Source of the DNA: JAXHUM01 sp034189325
GTDB lineage: Bacteria; Desulfobacterota; DSM-4660; Desulfatiglandales; Desulfatiglandaceae
Reading direction: 5' to 3'
DNA length: 64,000 nucleotides
Assembly: GCA_034189325.1 (NCBI GenBank)
Contig: JAXHUM010000074.1
Span: forward strand, 1-64,000
In this document: piece by piece, positions 1 to 8,639 of the stretch
Layout: each line of letters opens with the position of its first letter
Numbering within the stretch: the first letter of the stretch is position 1
Notes under the pieces: generated by a model
The model's database searches: none
Told to the model about the DNA's origin: nothing
The model's input: only the letters and a program-made list of their open reading frames with translations
Made by a program: the position numbers and the translations under genes

Positions 1-748
1 TTTCAACTCTCTCCTCCTCATCGTTATAAAAGGCATGGTGTTGGAAGTATCTCAGATCAAAATTGGTGCCCAATATTCTATTGGCTACCTTCAGTATATT
101 TTTGTTGAATTCGGAAGTTACCTTGTCTTTGTCGTTGTATGCTCTTTCCAAGATCCGTTTATCCTTGACCATATCCAATCCCAACAATAGGCGCTCCCCT
201 GGTTTCATTAATTTGCCCAACTTAGCGACGAGGCTTCTGGCCTCTCTTGTGTCAAGGTTCCCGATAGTACTACCGAAGAAACAAAAGATTCTGTTGTCAT
301 GCTGCGAAACGAGATGGATCTCCTTTGTGAAATCAGCAATAATCCCGCAGACGTCAATAGCACCGAACCTTAGTTGAAGTTTGTATCTAGATTCTTCCAT
401 GGCGCTCATGCTCACGTCGACTGGAACATAGGTTATTTCGCTGAGAACACTCTTTGGCAGAACATGCAGCAAGATGGAAATCTTGGAACAGTCTCCGCTT
501 CCAATATCCACCAATGACACAGCATCGGTATCTCTCATAAGTTCCTCGGCATGTCTTTTCAGGATAGACTTTTCAGTTCTGCTTGGATAGTATTCTTCCA
601 GCCTGGTTATCTGTTCATACAATCGCGAGCCTGTTTCATCGTAGAAAAATTTGCAGGGCAAATACTTTTGATCAGACATGAGACCAGCCAGCATTTCCTC
701 CTTTTCGGTCCTCACTGCCATTTCTTGAAAGGCATCACCTGACATCAT
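1..748 (-). CDS. eanA: EgtD/EanA-like histidine N-alpha-methyltransferase (3' end outside window)
   Basis: Reading leftward from ATG at 748 (a second ATG is at 745) the frame stays open to the window edge, so the C-terminus is missing. The product matches SAM-dependent histidine trimethylases of the EgtD family, which make hercynine: an N-terminal FYDETGSRLYEQI...EYYPSRTE block, a SAM-binding VDIGSGDCSK loop, YVPVDVS, then FFGSTIGNLD, PGERLLLGLDMVKD and FNKNIL, all family signatures in the right order. It starts 26 bp after the stop of the eanB-like gene on the same strand, so the two are probably co-transcribed. In green sulfur bacteria the equivalent pair (EanA, EanB) makes ergothioneine without oxygen. 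The family is clear; histidine as substrate is inferred from that context. Confidence 0.88.
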   Translation of the reverse strand, partial: MMSGDAFQEMAVRTEKEEMLAGLMSDQKYLPCKFFYDETGSRLYEQITRLEEYYPSRTEKSILKRHAEELMRDTDAVSLVDIGSGDCSKISILLHVLPKSVLSEITYVPVDVSMSAMEESRYKLQLRFGAIDVCGIIADFTKEIHLVSQHDNRIFCFFGSTIGNLDTREARSLVAKLGKLMKPGERLLLGLDMVKDKRILERAYNDKDKVTSEFNKNILKVANRILGTNFDLRYFQHHAFYNDEEERVE

Positions 749-774
749 ATTCAGATCTCTTTGTAAGACTCATT

Positions 775-2052
775 TCACCGTGGAACTCCATAGTCAATCG
801 GATTGGCAGGGTCGTTGGACCACTCGTACCACCCTCCATCATAAACTGCTATTTTGTCCCATCCCATCAGGTAGGCATTCAAGAAAGCTTCACTTGCTCG
901 CCAGCCTGTTCCGCAATAGAATGTATTGAACTTGTCAGAAGTAATTCCCGATTTGTTCCACATGGTTTTTACTTCATGGTACTCCCGCGTTGTGAGATCG
1001 ACATTCCGGTAGTTCTCCATGTGATAAGCATCACTGCCGCAATTGCCGAAGATCGCGCCTGGAATACGCCCTTTCTTGAATATATAATTGTACCCACTCG
1101 CCTCGCCAATAAATTCGTTCCAACTCCTTACGCTGATGAGATTGCTATTGTCGGATTCGAGGACCTCTTTTGCCTGCGGCGTATCAATAAAAATCTCAGG
1201 CCTCGCAGGTACCTTGCCGCCGAACTCAGATAGTGGCTCAAGCCTCCTCTCTTCCGTAGAAAAAGGGTAGCCCTCGTTTCCCCAGGCGGCTATACTTCCG
1301 TTGAGTACACGGACATCCTGCACACCTGCATACATCATCAATACCGCGCAGCGTATTGAACCTAAATGCCCTGCCTTGCTGCCGGGATGAGGATCGCTGT
1401 TGCGAGGGCTCGAAAACCTTCCATATACGATGACCGTTGTATCCGCGGAAATACCCAATTGCATGAGTGCCTGTTCCAATTCCTCTGCAGAACGACGGTT
1501 CCATGTGTCGGGGTGTTCAAGCTCAAGTGTGTCCAACGAGATAGCTCCAGGGATATGACCAATGTCATAATCCGCCCTGTTTCTGTAATGGCAGTGACAA
1601 AGGGCATACTTCTTCCCGTTGAATTCCGGGGGACGCTCTCCAGACACCAGCTGATGGAGCCATCTTGGATGGACGAGTTTCTCGAACCGAACCATCCGCT
1701 CCATTGGTAGAGATTGCTTTGCCGCCCACTCGTCAACAAAGCGGGTATATCCGGTCACCTGTTTATAACCTGCCAGGCCAAACTTCTCTACTACCTCCTC
1801 CACATCGTGCCTGTTATATCCGTAAATGACTATCCCGTGGTCAGGCCTGATACCCTTTGCCCTTACGATCTCGATCCAGTCTTCTTCATCCGTCCAACTG
1901 ACAGATAAGATCTTTGCCCCCTTTATATGTCCTCCGCGTCTTTCCCCTTCCAGCGGCCAACCGTTGTAAGCATCTACCGGACGAACATCGATAATGCGGT
2001 ACGATTCACTTCCGATGACTTTTGCCAGCTGATTTGTCGAAATTTCCTTCAC
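775..2052 (-). CDS. eanB: EanB-like multidomain rhodanese sulfurtransferase (anaerobic ergothioneine synthase)
   Basis: 425 aa, GTG start preceded by a GGGGGA ribosome site. I read three rhodanese-like modules (about residues 1-115, 125-270, 285-425). Landmarks are VDAYNGW...RGGHIKGAK in the first, HYRNRADYDIGHIPGA in the second, and KGRIPGAIFGNCGSDAYHMENYRN plus a terminal FYCGTGWRAS in the third. The last Cys, about residue 380, is where rhodaneses carry the persulfide. These segments agree closely with EanB of Chlorobium limicola, which transfers polysulfide sulfur directly onto the imidazole C2 of hercynine, while ordinary thiosulfate sulfurtransferases have only two modules. The methyltransferase follows immediately. 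Family placement is from remembered sequence; activity is inferred. Confidence 0.85.
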   Translation of the reverse strand: MKEISTNQLAKVIGSESYRIIDVRPVDAYNGWPLEGERRGGHIKGAKILSVSWTDEEDWIEIVRAKGIRPDHGIVIYGYNRHDVEEVVEKFGLAGYKQVTGYTRFVDEWAAKQSLPMERMVRFEKLVHPRWLHQLVSGERPPEFNGKKYALCHCHYRNRADYDIGHIPGAISLDTLELEHPDTWNRRSAEELEQALMQLGISADTTVIVYGRFSSPRNSDPHPGSKAGHLGSIRCAVLMMYAGVQDVRVLNGSIAAWGNEGYPFSTEERRLEPLSEFGGKVPARPEIFIDTPQAKEVLESDNSNLISVRSWNEFIGEASGYNYIFKKGRIPGAIFGNCGSDAYHMENYRNVDLTTREYHEVKTMWNKSGITSDKFNTFYCGTGWRASEAFLNAYLMGWDKIAVYDGGWYEWSNDPANPIDYGVPR

Positions 2053-2116
2053 AGAGCAATCCCCCGTCTGAATAAGATTCTTTCTTGAGATATTCAGGCA
2101 CCAATATTGCCTAGTT

Positions 2117-2259
2117 AGTGTCCATCCTTAAATGGTCTTTTTGCCCGATCTCTGCGTTATGCGAAAAACATAATCCTCGGAATATTACCTATATGCCTGC
2201 GGTTATTTTTCTCGCATGCCTTGATCTTGAACAAAAAGCCTCATTTATGGATGGACACT
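2117..2259. mobile_element. MITE-like element, 143 bp, with terminal inverted repeats and 4-bp flanking repeat
   Basis: The ends are imperfect inverted repeats of about 27 bp: 2117-2143 begins AGTGTCCATCC and runs to CTTTTTG, and 2232-2259 is its near complement, ending GGATGGACACT. Both ends are flanked by AGTT (2113-2116 and 2260-2263), as expected of a target-site duplication. There is no coding capacity, so it would need a transposase in trans. It lies 64 bp upstream of the eanB-like start and overlaps the 3' end of the ferredoxin pseudogene. Confidence 0.7.
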
Positions 2260-2709
2260 AGTTGGTATTTATCCCCACGTATGAAACCACACCACATGTG
2301 ATTATTTTTCCAGAGCCTTTTGGAAGGCACAATGGCCTCCTCAGGGCACACTTTCAGGCAAGACCCTCATTCCAGACAGTGTTCGCTGCTTATCTTATAA
2401 GTATCCCCTTCCGAGATCATGTCTACAGGACAAGCATCTTGGCTTATCCCGCAAGCAATGCATTGATCTGTTGTTATGTCCCCTGATGGATTAACGTTCA
2501 TGCCACCAAAAGAGAGCCAGCTGGCGATGGGGCGGCTTCTTCGAAAGATCGAAGATTTTCCTTTGCTGTCGTAAAATAGAGCGCGTCTTCCTCCACGAAC
2601 ATCACATCGATCATTCTCGCTGAGGGCTGCCCTTTTTTATGGTGGTAAAAGTTTCGGAATTGATTTCTCTTAGCAGTTTGAGAGCTTTTTGGGCGAGTTT
2701 TTCCATCAT
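2241..2709 (-). pseudogene. Broken pyridoxamine-phosphate-oxidase-like / 2[4Fe-4S] ferredoxin protein
   Basis: Starting from ATG at 2709, minus-strand frames give in turn a PPOX-like N-terminus (EKLAQKALKLLREINSETF), then after a frameshift near 2635 the piece SARMIDVMFVEEDALYFTTA, then after a second frame change and apparent loss of the barrel core, a ferredoxin tail from 2501. The tail has CIACGISQDACP and CLE-stop-GSCLKVCPEEAI. One cluster Cys is Ser and another is TGA. Fusions of a PPOX-like flavin domain with a ferredoxin tail occur in anaerobes. Two frameshifts plus two lost ligands argue for a decayed gene. The 3' end runs into the MITE-like element. Confidence 0.6.
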
Positions 2710-2883
2710 AGTTTCCTCGTCAACATCCAGGCGATAAAATTGGAGCTCGGAGCTTTCCCATGAAATAGCCACTGAATCTGTAAGGCTGTGAATATCGCCA
2801 CCTTTTTGGTAGAACTAACTTCAATAGAAGGGGCAGGTTTTTAAGAAGACTTCCCAGCCATGGTTTCAAAATTGTGTTGAGCT

Positions 2884-3065
2884 TCACAACCCGGAAATGC
2901 TTTTTGTCAGTTCTGAAACAAGGCTACTCGTATTGATCGCTTTGGCTACAACTTTAAGCATGGTTTGCAGGAAACTGATTTGGAATTCAGAATCGTCAGG
3001 ATCACCCTTACCGGCAAAATACGAACCGATGAGAAGTTCTTAGCCCCCCTTTTTGGTTCTTTGTA
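2884..3065 (-). pseudogene. Fragment resembling the end of a GAF sensor domain
   Basis: A minus-strand frame reads, with one internal stop, ELLIGSYFAGKGDPDDSEFQ followed by ISFLQTMLKVVAKAINTS and SLVSELTKSISGL. This resembles the last beta strand and final helix of GAF domains, where hydrophobic residues lead to a run like AIENARLYEEL. There is no start and no neighbouring sensor domain, so I take it as debris of a signalling gene. The resemblance is by eye and weak. Confidence 0.3.
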
Positions 3066-3536
3066 GGATCGCTAACAGTAGCAGAGATAGCATTTTGCTA
3101 TGGTAGTGTCAAGAGTTTTGGGAAGATCTATCTACATCCAGATTTTGAAAGAAAGGGAGATTGTTACTGACCTTTCCTCTAGGGTTTGAGCGCCAATGGA
3201 ATTCCATTTTTGGGTTTATGAAAGCTAGCAACAAGAATAGAGGGTCTTCTCATGATCCATGCAGAAAATGATTGTAAAAGGAAAAAATGTCAAGATCCTT
3301 CAGAATCCACTATGCGATGCTTAATATCACGTGATGAATGGTGGAAGGTATGCCCAACGGAATGTTTTGCATAGGCGTTACTCTCACCTTTTGATTGGAC
3401 TCTTGTGCCTTTTTGGTTTGAGAGGATTGAGGATTGTAAAATAACCTTTCAAGATTTTCCTGTCTCTTATAGTTCTTGACATTAGGATCACGGAACCTTC
3501 TAATAATTAAAAACCGGATCGTTGGAGGTTCGTCTC
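3066..3536. other. Intergenic decay zone, no gene recognised
   Basis: Both strands hold only short frames without recognisable motifs. Base composition is more AT-rich than the flanking genes. It looks like the remainder of the degraded region between the eanB-like operon and the PEP-synthase-like gene. Any promoter for the latter would lie here, but I cannot identify a convincing one. Confidence 0.5.
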
Positions 3537-6500
3537 ATGGAGATTACAGACCTTTTTTCCAAAAAAAACTCCTGCCAGCTCCTTGTCAACCTTGAAGGGA
3601 AACTGGCCGAAAAGTACAGGTGGTATCGTGAATTCTTGATCCACAACCACGAAGCGCTCCAGATCATTTCCGATTTGGAGAGAATGCAGCAGGGTAATGA
3701 GCCTTTTACCATGCAGGGAGTGAAAAAGGACTATCATCGCTTCTTCGAGGCGAGCACTGAGCTAGTGAAAGCCCTCAACGAGCTCTCCGGCGGTAGATAT
3801 GAAAAGCTCTTCCGGGCCTGCGAGGATCTCCACCAGCAGATGGTTCCGCTTTTCGACCTCCCCCGCCCCCGTCCGGGAGGTGAACTGGTCCTCCTCCTGG
3901 AGGATCTGGAGGCCCGCATGGTGGATATGGCCGGGTCAAAGGCCACCAATCTGGCCGTCGCCGGAAATGAGCTCGGGCTTCCCACCCCTCAGGGTTTCGT
4001 GGTCACAGCCCATGCCTTTTGGTCTTTTATCGAACAAAACGAGCTCTTCGACGCTATCGACGACATGCTGGCTGTTGCCGCTTCCGAGGACCCCTTGGGG
4101 CTGGAATCCAGCGCCGGCATCGTTCAAAAAAGGATCCTGGATTCTCCGGTTCCTGCCGCCCTTGCCGAGGGCATATTCCAGGCCTACGAGCGCCTGGAGG
4201 CCAAAACCCGAAAGAATGTTCCGATTGCCGTGCGCAGCTCGGCGGTCGGCGAGGACACGGAGGCCTCTTTCGCCGGGCAATACACGACGGTCCTGAATGT
4301 GGGCAGGGACAAACTGCTGGAAGCCTACAAAACAGTCCTGGCCAGCAAGTACTCGCCCAGGGCTGTTCGATACAGGATGCGTTGCGGCCTGGACGACATG
4401 GATACGCCCATGTGTGTGGCAGGCATCACCATGGTCGATGCTCGGTCAAGCGGTGTTGCCTATTCCAGAGACCCTTCCCGTTCCGGTTCATCTGAAATTC
4501 TGGTGAGCGCCATCTGGGGACAGGGCGAGCACCTGGTGAGCGGCGAGGCGTCGCCGGACAATTTTTTTGTCGACAGAAAGACCTTGCACATTACAGGGAG
4601 TGAGATCCGTTCAAAAACACACCGGATGGTGCTTCTCGAGGAGGGGGGGACACTTTTAAAGGAAACGCCTGAGACGGACAAGGCTGTTCCCGCCATAGAC
4701 GAGGAGATCGTCCGGAAAGTCGCCGAATACAGCCTGAAGCTGGAAGAGTATTTCGGTTCCCCGCAGGACGTGGAATGGTGCGTGGATCAATCCGGACGGC
4801 TTTTCATACTCCAGTCGCGGCCCCTGGGACTCTCACTGTCTCGGGGACAGGACGTGCCTCGGCAGGAGGACTATCCGGGGCACGCGGTACTCCTGAGCAA
4901 GGGTAAGAGCGCCTCCAGGGGTACGGTCTCCGGCAGGGTGATCCAGGCGGCGAACCTCAAGGCCGGGATGGATATGGAAGACGGTATCCTCGTGGCAAAA
5001 ACCGCTTCCCCCGATTATGCAAAGCTTGCGGGCTCCATCAAGGGGATCGTCACGGACCTGGGAAGCGTGGCGAGCCACCTGGCATCTGTTGCCAGGGAAT
5101 TCGGCATCCCCATGATCGTGGAGACCGGAGATGCAACCATCACCCTGAAACAGGACACGGTCATTACCCTGGTGGCCGATACCGCTACCGTCTATGAAGG
5201 CAAGGTGAGCGGACTTGAGGAAACCTCTTCCCTCCCCGGGGAGAGGGTCTTGGAAAGCCCCGTCCACCGGCGGATGAACGCCGTCATGTCCAGGATCTCC
5301 CCCCTTAATCTCACCGACCCTGAGGCAGCAGCTTTCACGCCTGAAAACTGCCGGACTTTTCACGATATTATCCGCTTCAGCCATGAGAAGATCGTCAAGG
5401 AGATGTTCGGGTTGAGCAGGCAGGCATCAGAGGGCGTCAAATCATTGAAGATGAAGTCCGGCATCCCCCTGGCCATCTACTTCATCGACCTGGGCGGTGG
5501 TCTGAAAGGGGACCTGACGACCTGTGACGATCTGACTCCCGAGTCCATCACCTCCCTTCCCATGAAGGCCCTCTGGCGTGGTCTTTCCCATCCTGGGGTC
5601 AACTGGTTCGGGACCGTCGGCGTGAGTAGCAAAAACCTTATGGCCCTCATGACTTCCGGACCCCCTCCGCAGATGGCCAGTTACGGCATACTCTCGAACG
5701 AGTATATGAATTTCAGCATCAAGTTTGGGTATCACTTCGCCACAATCGATACCCTGTGGACCGACAACCCGGAGGACAATTACATTTCCCTCCAGTTCGG
5801 TGGAGGCGTAGGTTCTTACCTCGGCCGCTCCCTGCGCATCCATTTTTTATCTGAGGTGCTCCAGAGACTGGGGTTCCTGCTGGAGATATCCGGCGATGTC
5901 CTGGATGCCACCATGAAAGGCTATGACTCACCCTCCATGGAAGAGGCACTGGACCAGCTGGGCAGGCTCCTAGCTTCCAGCAGACTCTTGGACCTGGGAA
6001 TACGGAGCCAGGACTCGGTCGGCGGCATGGTAGAGGCTTTTTTCTCGGGCGACTACAACTTCCTGCAGCAGTCACGCAATCCTCTGCCCGATTTTTATAC
6101 ACCCACAGGGGATTGGACCTCTGTCGAGGAGGACGGCCGCGTAAGGTTCCTCCAGGATGGCTCCAAGTCGGGAGAAGGATTTTCATGCTCTCTCAAAAAC
6201 ATCATGGGCAAGTTAGTGGGGTCCCGGTATCAGCAATTTTTGGACAACATCAAGGCGTACCATTATTTCCCGCTTGCCATCCGCAAGGAAAGCTTCGTAG
6301 GAGACGCAATCATTCAGGTGACGGTGACACCTGAGTCCGGCTGTCTGGACAACACGGCGGGTGTGGTCTTCGGGCTGAAAAACGTGACCAACTTCTTCGT
6401 CTTGAGTGTGGACGCCCTTGAGAACAATGTCTCCCTTTTCGAGTTTGTCCACGGCAGACGCAGGAGGCATGTGATCGTCGAAAAATCGATCCGGCCGGGA

Positions 6501-6674
6501 AAGAGTTACTCGCTTGAGGTTCGAATCAGGGAGAACAGGGCAACCTGTTTTTTTGATGGTGAAACTCTCCTCCAGTTCGATGCGGAAAACCCTTTGGAAG
6601 GCTATACCGGGCTTTGGACCAAGGCGGACACAAAGGCCTACTTTGAATCTCTGTCCATTCGGGAAGGCACATGA
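3537..6674 (+). CDS. PEP-synthase-like protein: PPDK_N ATP-grasp + swivelling His domain + unusual C-terminus
   Basis: 1045 aa from ATG 3537, chosen because GGAGG at 3524-3528 is ideally spaced; an upstream TTG in frame overlaps that site. Order: a helical N-terminus (1-110); a pyruvate-phosphate-dikinase-type ATP-grasp (about 115-430) with SKATNLAVAG and RSSAVGEDTEASFAGQY; the PEP-utiliser swivelling domain (about 455-560) with TDLGSVASHLASVAREFGIP, where His514 would be the phosphorylated residue. The TIM-barrel PEP/pyruvate domain that completes true PEP synthases is absent. In its place are about 270 residues I cannot assign (FIDLGGGLKGDL, SLQFGGGVGSYLGRS) and a final beta-rich segment (about 850-1045: AGVVFGLKNVTNFFVLSVD, SYSLEVRIRENRATCFFDGE) like concanavalin-A-fold sugar-binding domains. 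A phosphotransfer role to an unknown acceptor is likely. Gene stands alone. Confidence 0.75.
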   Translation: MEITDLFSKKNSCQLLVNLEGKLAEKYRWYREFLIHNHEALQIISDLERMQQGNEPFTMQGVKKDYHRFFEASTELVKALNELSGGRYEKLFRACEDLHQQMVPLFDLPRPRPGGELVLLLEDLEARMVDMAGSKATNLAVAGNELGLPTPQGFVVTAHAFWSFIEQNELFDAIDDMLAVAASEDPLGLESSAGIVQKRILDSPVPAALAEGIFQAYERLEAKTRKNVPIAVRSSAVGEDTEASFAGQYTTVLNVGRDKLLEAYKTVLASKYSPRAVRYRMRCGLDDMDTPMCVAGITMVDARSSGVAYSRDPSRSGSSEILVSAIWGQGEHLVSGEASPDNFFVDRKTLHITGSEIRSKTHRMVLLEEGGTLLKETPETDKAVPAIDEEIVRKVAEYSLKLEEYFGSPQDVEWCVDQSGRLFILQSRPLGLSLSRGQDVPRQEDYPGHAVLLSKGKSASRGTVSGRVIQAANLKAGMDMEDGILVAKTASPDYAKLAGSIKGIVTDLGSVASHLASVAREFGIPMIVETGDATITLKQDTVITLVADTATVYEGKVSGLEETSSLPGERVLESPVHRRMNAVMSRISPLNLTDPEAAAFTPENCRTFHDIIRFSHEKIVKEMFGLSRQASEGVKSLKMKSGIPLAIYFIDLGGGLKGDLTTCDDLTPESITSLPMKALWRGLSHPGVNWFGTVGVSSKNLMALMTSGPPPQMASYGILSNEYMNFSIKFGYHFATIDTLWTDNPEDNYISLQFGGGVGSYLGRSLRIHFLSEVLQRLGFLLEISGDVLDATMKGYDSPSMEEALDQLGRLLASSRLLDLGIRSQDSVGGMVEAFFSGDYNFLQQSRNPLPDFYTPTGDWTSVEEDGRVRFLQDGSKSGEGFSCSLKNIMGKLVGSRYQQFLDNIKAYHYFPLAIRKESFVGDAIIQVTVTPESGCLDNTAGVVFGLKNVTNFFVLSVDALENNVSLFEFVHGRRRRHVIVEKSIRPGKSYSLEVRIRENRATCFFDGETLLQFDAENPLEGYTGLWTKADTKAYFESLSIREGT

Positions 6675-6831
6675 CGAAAAAACAAACTCCCTATGTCCAA
6701 CGGTATGGCAACTATGCTGTATCTTGAGCGAGCCTATCCCGATTAGACAAGAGAGCCAATCAATGGATTGGCGAGGAATTGATCCACATCTTGGAAAATG
6801 GATGATGAATCTACCCTATTCATGAAGTACG

Positions 6832-7107
6832 ATGAATTTCTCCCAGTCGGAAGAACATCTCAGAAACTGGGAAGGATTCCAGGAAAAAAAGAAAGAGGGT
6901 GTCATTGCTCTGAATGATTTGATGCATCTCTTTTCAGTGCCCTATTTCCTGAACAGAAGGGAGCCGGACTACTTTTCGAATATGGGAATATATGCCTCCG
7001 ATTTTATTGACACACGCCACAACCTCGAACATGCCGGGGCATACTGGCGGCTGAGATGGTTTGAGAGACTCGGATTTTCTTTTGCGTTGAAATTTGGGTT
7101 GATATAG
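6832..7107 (+). CDS. Small protein, possibly organomercurial-lyase (MerB)-like C-terminal part
   Basis: 91 aa. The stretch EEHLRNWEGFQEKKKEGVIA then LNDLMHLFSVPYFLNRREPD recalls the C-terminal part of alkylmercury-lyase-family proteins, where a short helix is followed by an acidic, aromatic tail. No MerB catalytic Cys pair is visible, because the protein lacks the N-terminal two thirds of that family. No clear ribosome site precedes the ATG and the 150 bp upstream contain several stops, so it may be the surviving end of a longer gene. Function not assigned. Confidence 0.4.
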   Translation: MNFSQSEEHLRNWEGFQEKKKEGVIALNDLMHLFSVPYFLNRREPDYFSNMGIYASDFIDTRHNLEHAGAYWRLRWFERLGFSFALKFGLI

Positions 7108-7266
7108 GGTGGCTCACGAAAGGCGGTTAAAAAAGAAGATCAAATTCTTGTCCCATGCCCCGTAATGTTCGGCTGATCAACAAATAACTGAGGACTTCAC
7201 CCTGATTCAAACGTTATTGTGCCCACATTTTGTCTGAAGTCACTATAAGCAAAAGGGGAATACGAC

Positions 7267-8385
7267 ATGTATGAAAATCTGTTTTCTGAAATAACAATAG
7301 AGGGCCTTACTTTGAAGAACCGTCTTACCATGGCACCGCTCTACCTGGGCTATGCCGGTGAAGGCGGTATGGTTAGCGATATGCTGGTGGATCATTACCG
7401 GCTGATGGCCGGTAGCGGCGTGGCCATGGTCGTGGTTGAAAACGCGACAGTAGATTATCCCGCCGGCAGCGGTTCCAACCGGACCCTCCGGGCTGACACC
7501 GACGACAACCTTGAAGGCTTGAACCGACTATCCTCAACCATCAAGCAGGAGGGCGCACTGGCCTGCCTGCAGATTAACCACGCCGGCCGCTTTGCCCAGA
7601 TGACTGAAGAACCGCCGGCACCATCTGCGGTGGACACCTTCGGCCGGATGCCAAGGGCCCTGGAAAAAGCGGAGATCGACCGAATCATGGGGAAATATGC
7701 CAATGCCGCTGCCAGGGCAAAGGACGCGGGGTTCGATATGGTGGAGCTGCATGGCGGCACCGGCTATCTCCTATCTCAATTTCTCTCTCCGAGAACCAAC
7801 AAGCGCACCGACGAATACGGGGGTACTCTGGAAAATCGTCAGCGATTTGCCATGGAGGTGTTGACAAAGGTCCAGGAGGCGGTAAAGGCTTTTCCCGTGG
7901 GGTATCGGTTTTTATCCGACGAATGGCTCCCTGACGGCTTGCATCTGGAGGAGTCACGTCAATTCGCCGTTAGTCTGGCTCAAGCGGGCATTGCCTATAT
8001 TTCAGTTATGGGCGGCACGTATGAGTCCTTCACCCTTCCTGAAATTATAGAAAAATCCAAACAAGAAGGCTACATGCTCAATCTGGCCGCAGAGATCCGC
8101 GCAGAAGTCGACGTGCCGATCATTGCCGCCGGACGCCTCGCCACCGGCGCATTTGCCGACCAGGCCATCTCCGAGGGGAAGACCGACCTGATCGGTCTAG
8201 CGCGTGTGCTCTGGGCCGACCCACAATGGCCGAAAAAGGTCCGTGAAGGCCAGGATGCCGAAATTATCCACTGCAATCCGGAGTGTGGCGATGCCTGTAT
8301 GCAGATGCTCATGAGGGGAGGCCCGGCGTTTTGTGTGGCCTGGCCTGCGGAGAAGATGAAGGAATGGAAAAGAAAATTTTCATGA
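7267..8385 (+). CDS. NADH:flavin oxidoreductase, old yellow enzyme family, with Fe-S cysteines
   Basis: 372 aa, ATG with AAGGGG upstream. The TIM barrel is complete: LTLKNRLTMAPLYLGYAGEG at the N-terminus, LQINHAGRFAQM, the FMN/substrate loop MVELHGGTGYLLSQFLSPRT, and NKRTDEYGGTLENR. After the barrel, CNPECGDAC and a Cys about 12 residues later look like the four-Cys iron-sulfur site of the 2-enoate reductase / dienoyl-CoA reductase branch. Those relatives continue into an FAD/NAD domain, which is absent here, so electrons must come from a separate partner. It is likely a cytoplasmic flavin reductase of an unsaturated substrate; which one is unknown. Confidence 0.8.
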   Translation: MYENLFSEITIEGLTLKNRLTMAPLYLGYAGEGGMVSDMLVDHYRLMAGSGVAMVVVENATVDYPAGSGSNRTLRADTDDNLEGLNRLSSTIKQEGALACLQINHAGRFAQMTEEPPAPSAVDTFGRMPRALEKAEIDRIMGKYANAAARAKDAGFDMVELHGGTGYLLSQFLSPRTNKRTDEYGGTLENRQRFAMEVLTKVQEAVKAFPVGYRFLSDEWLPDGLHLEESRQFAVSLAQAGIAYISVMGGTYESFTLPEIIEKSKQEGYMLNLAAEIRAEVDVPIIAAGRLATGAFADQAISEGKTDLIGLARVLWADPQWPKKVREGQDAEIIHCNPECGDACMQMLMRGGPAFCVAWPAEKMKEWKRKFS

Positions 8386-8438
8386 AAGGGATTTAAAATC
8401 CTCTATAGCGGGACGACGGCTTTTGCAGCCTCCTTTAA

Positions 8439-8639
8439 AATGATCGTCTATGTTGGATACAAGAATCAAACAGCCTTAACCAGTCGGACCTGAGGAGATA
8501 TACGAAGGGCGTAGAAGCTTTATACTCGTACAATGACTATCCTGATTCAGGGGGCTTCGCCTACCCAAGAAGCTGCGCTTTTTGGACAGACGAGTTCGAA
8601 TGTCGGATTTTTGAAAAGGTCAAAAAAGAATGGATATAA
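8439..8639 (+). pseudogene. Open frame without start, probable 3' remnant of an unknown gene
   Basis: Sixty-six codons stay open from a TAA at 8436 to TAA 8637-8639, reading ...YTKGVEALYSYNDYPDSGGF then AYPRSCAFWTDEFECRIFEK. Composition (aromatics, paired Cys, acidic and basic residues) is protein-like, but there is no ATG, GTG or TTG with a ribosome site. It ends inside the first codons of the next gene. I do not recognise the family. Confidence 0.3.

Noticed and set aside
2262..2486. Plus-strand 74-codon frame over the ferredoxin remnant
   Set aside because: The minus strand encodes recognisable ferredoxin Cys motifs; the plus frame is its shadow.
2241..2501. Ferredoxin with TGA as a genuine selenoprotein
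   Set aside because: No SECIS-like hairpin with a GGU-type loop follows the TGA, another cluster Cys is already Ser, and the PPOX part upstream is frameshifted.
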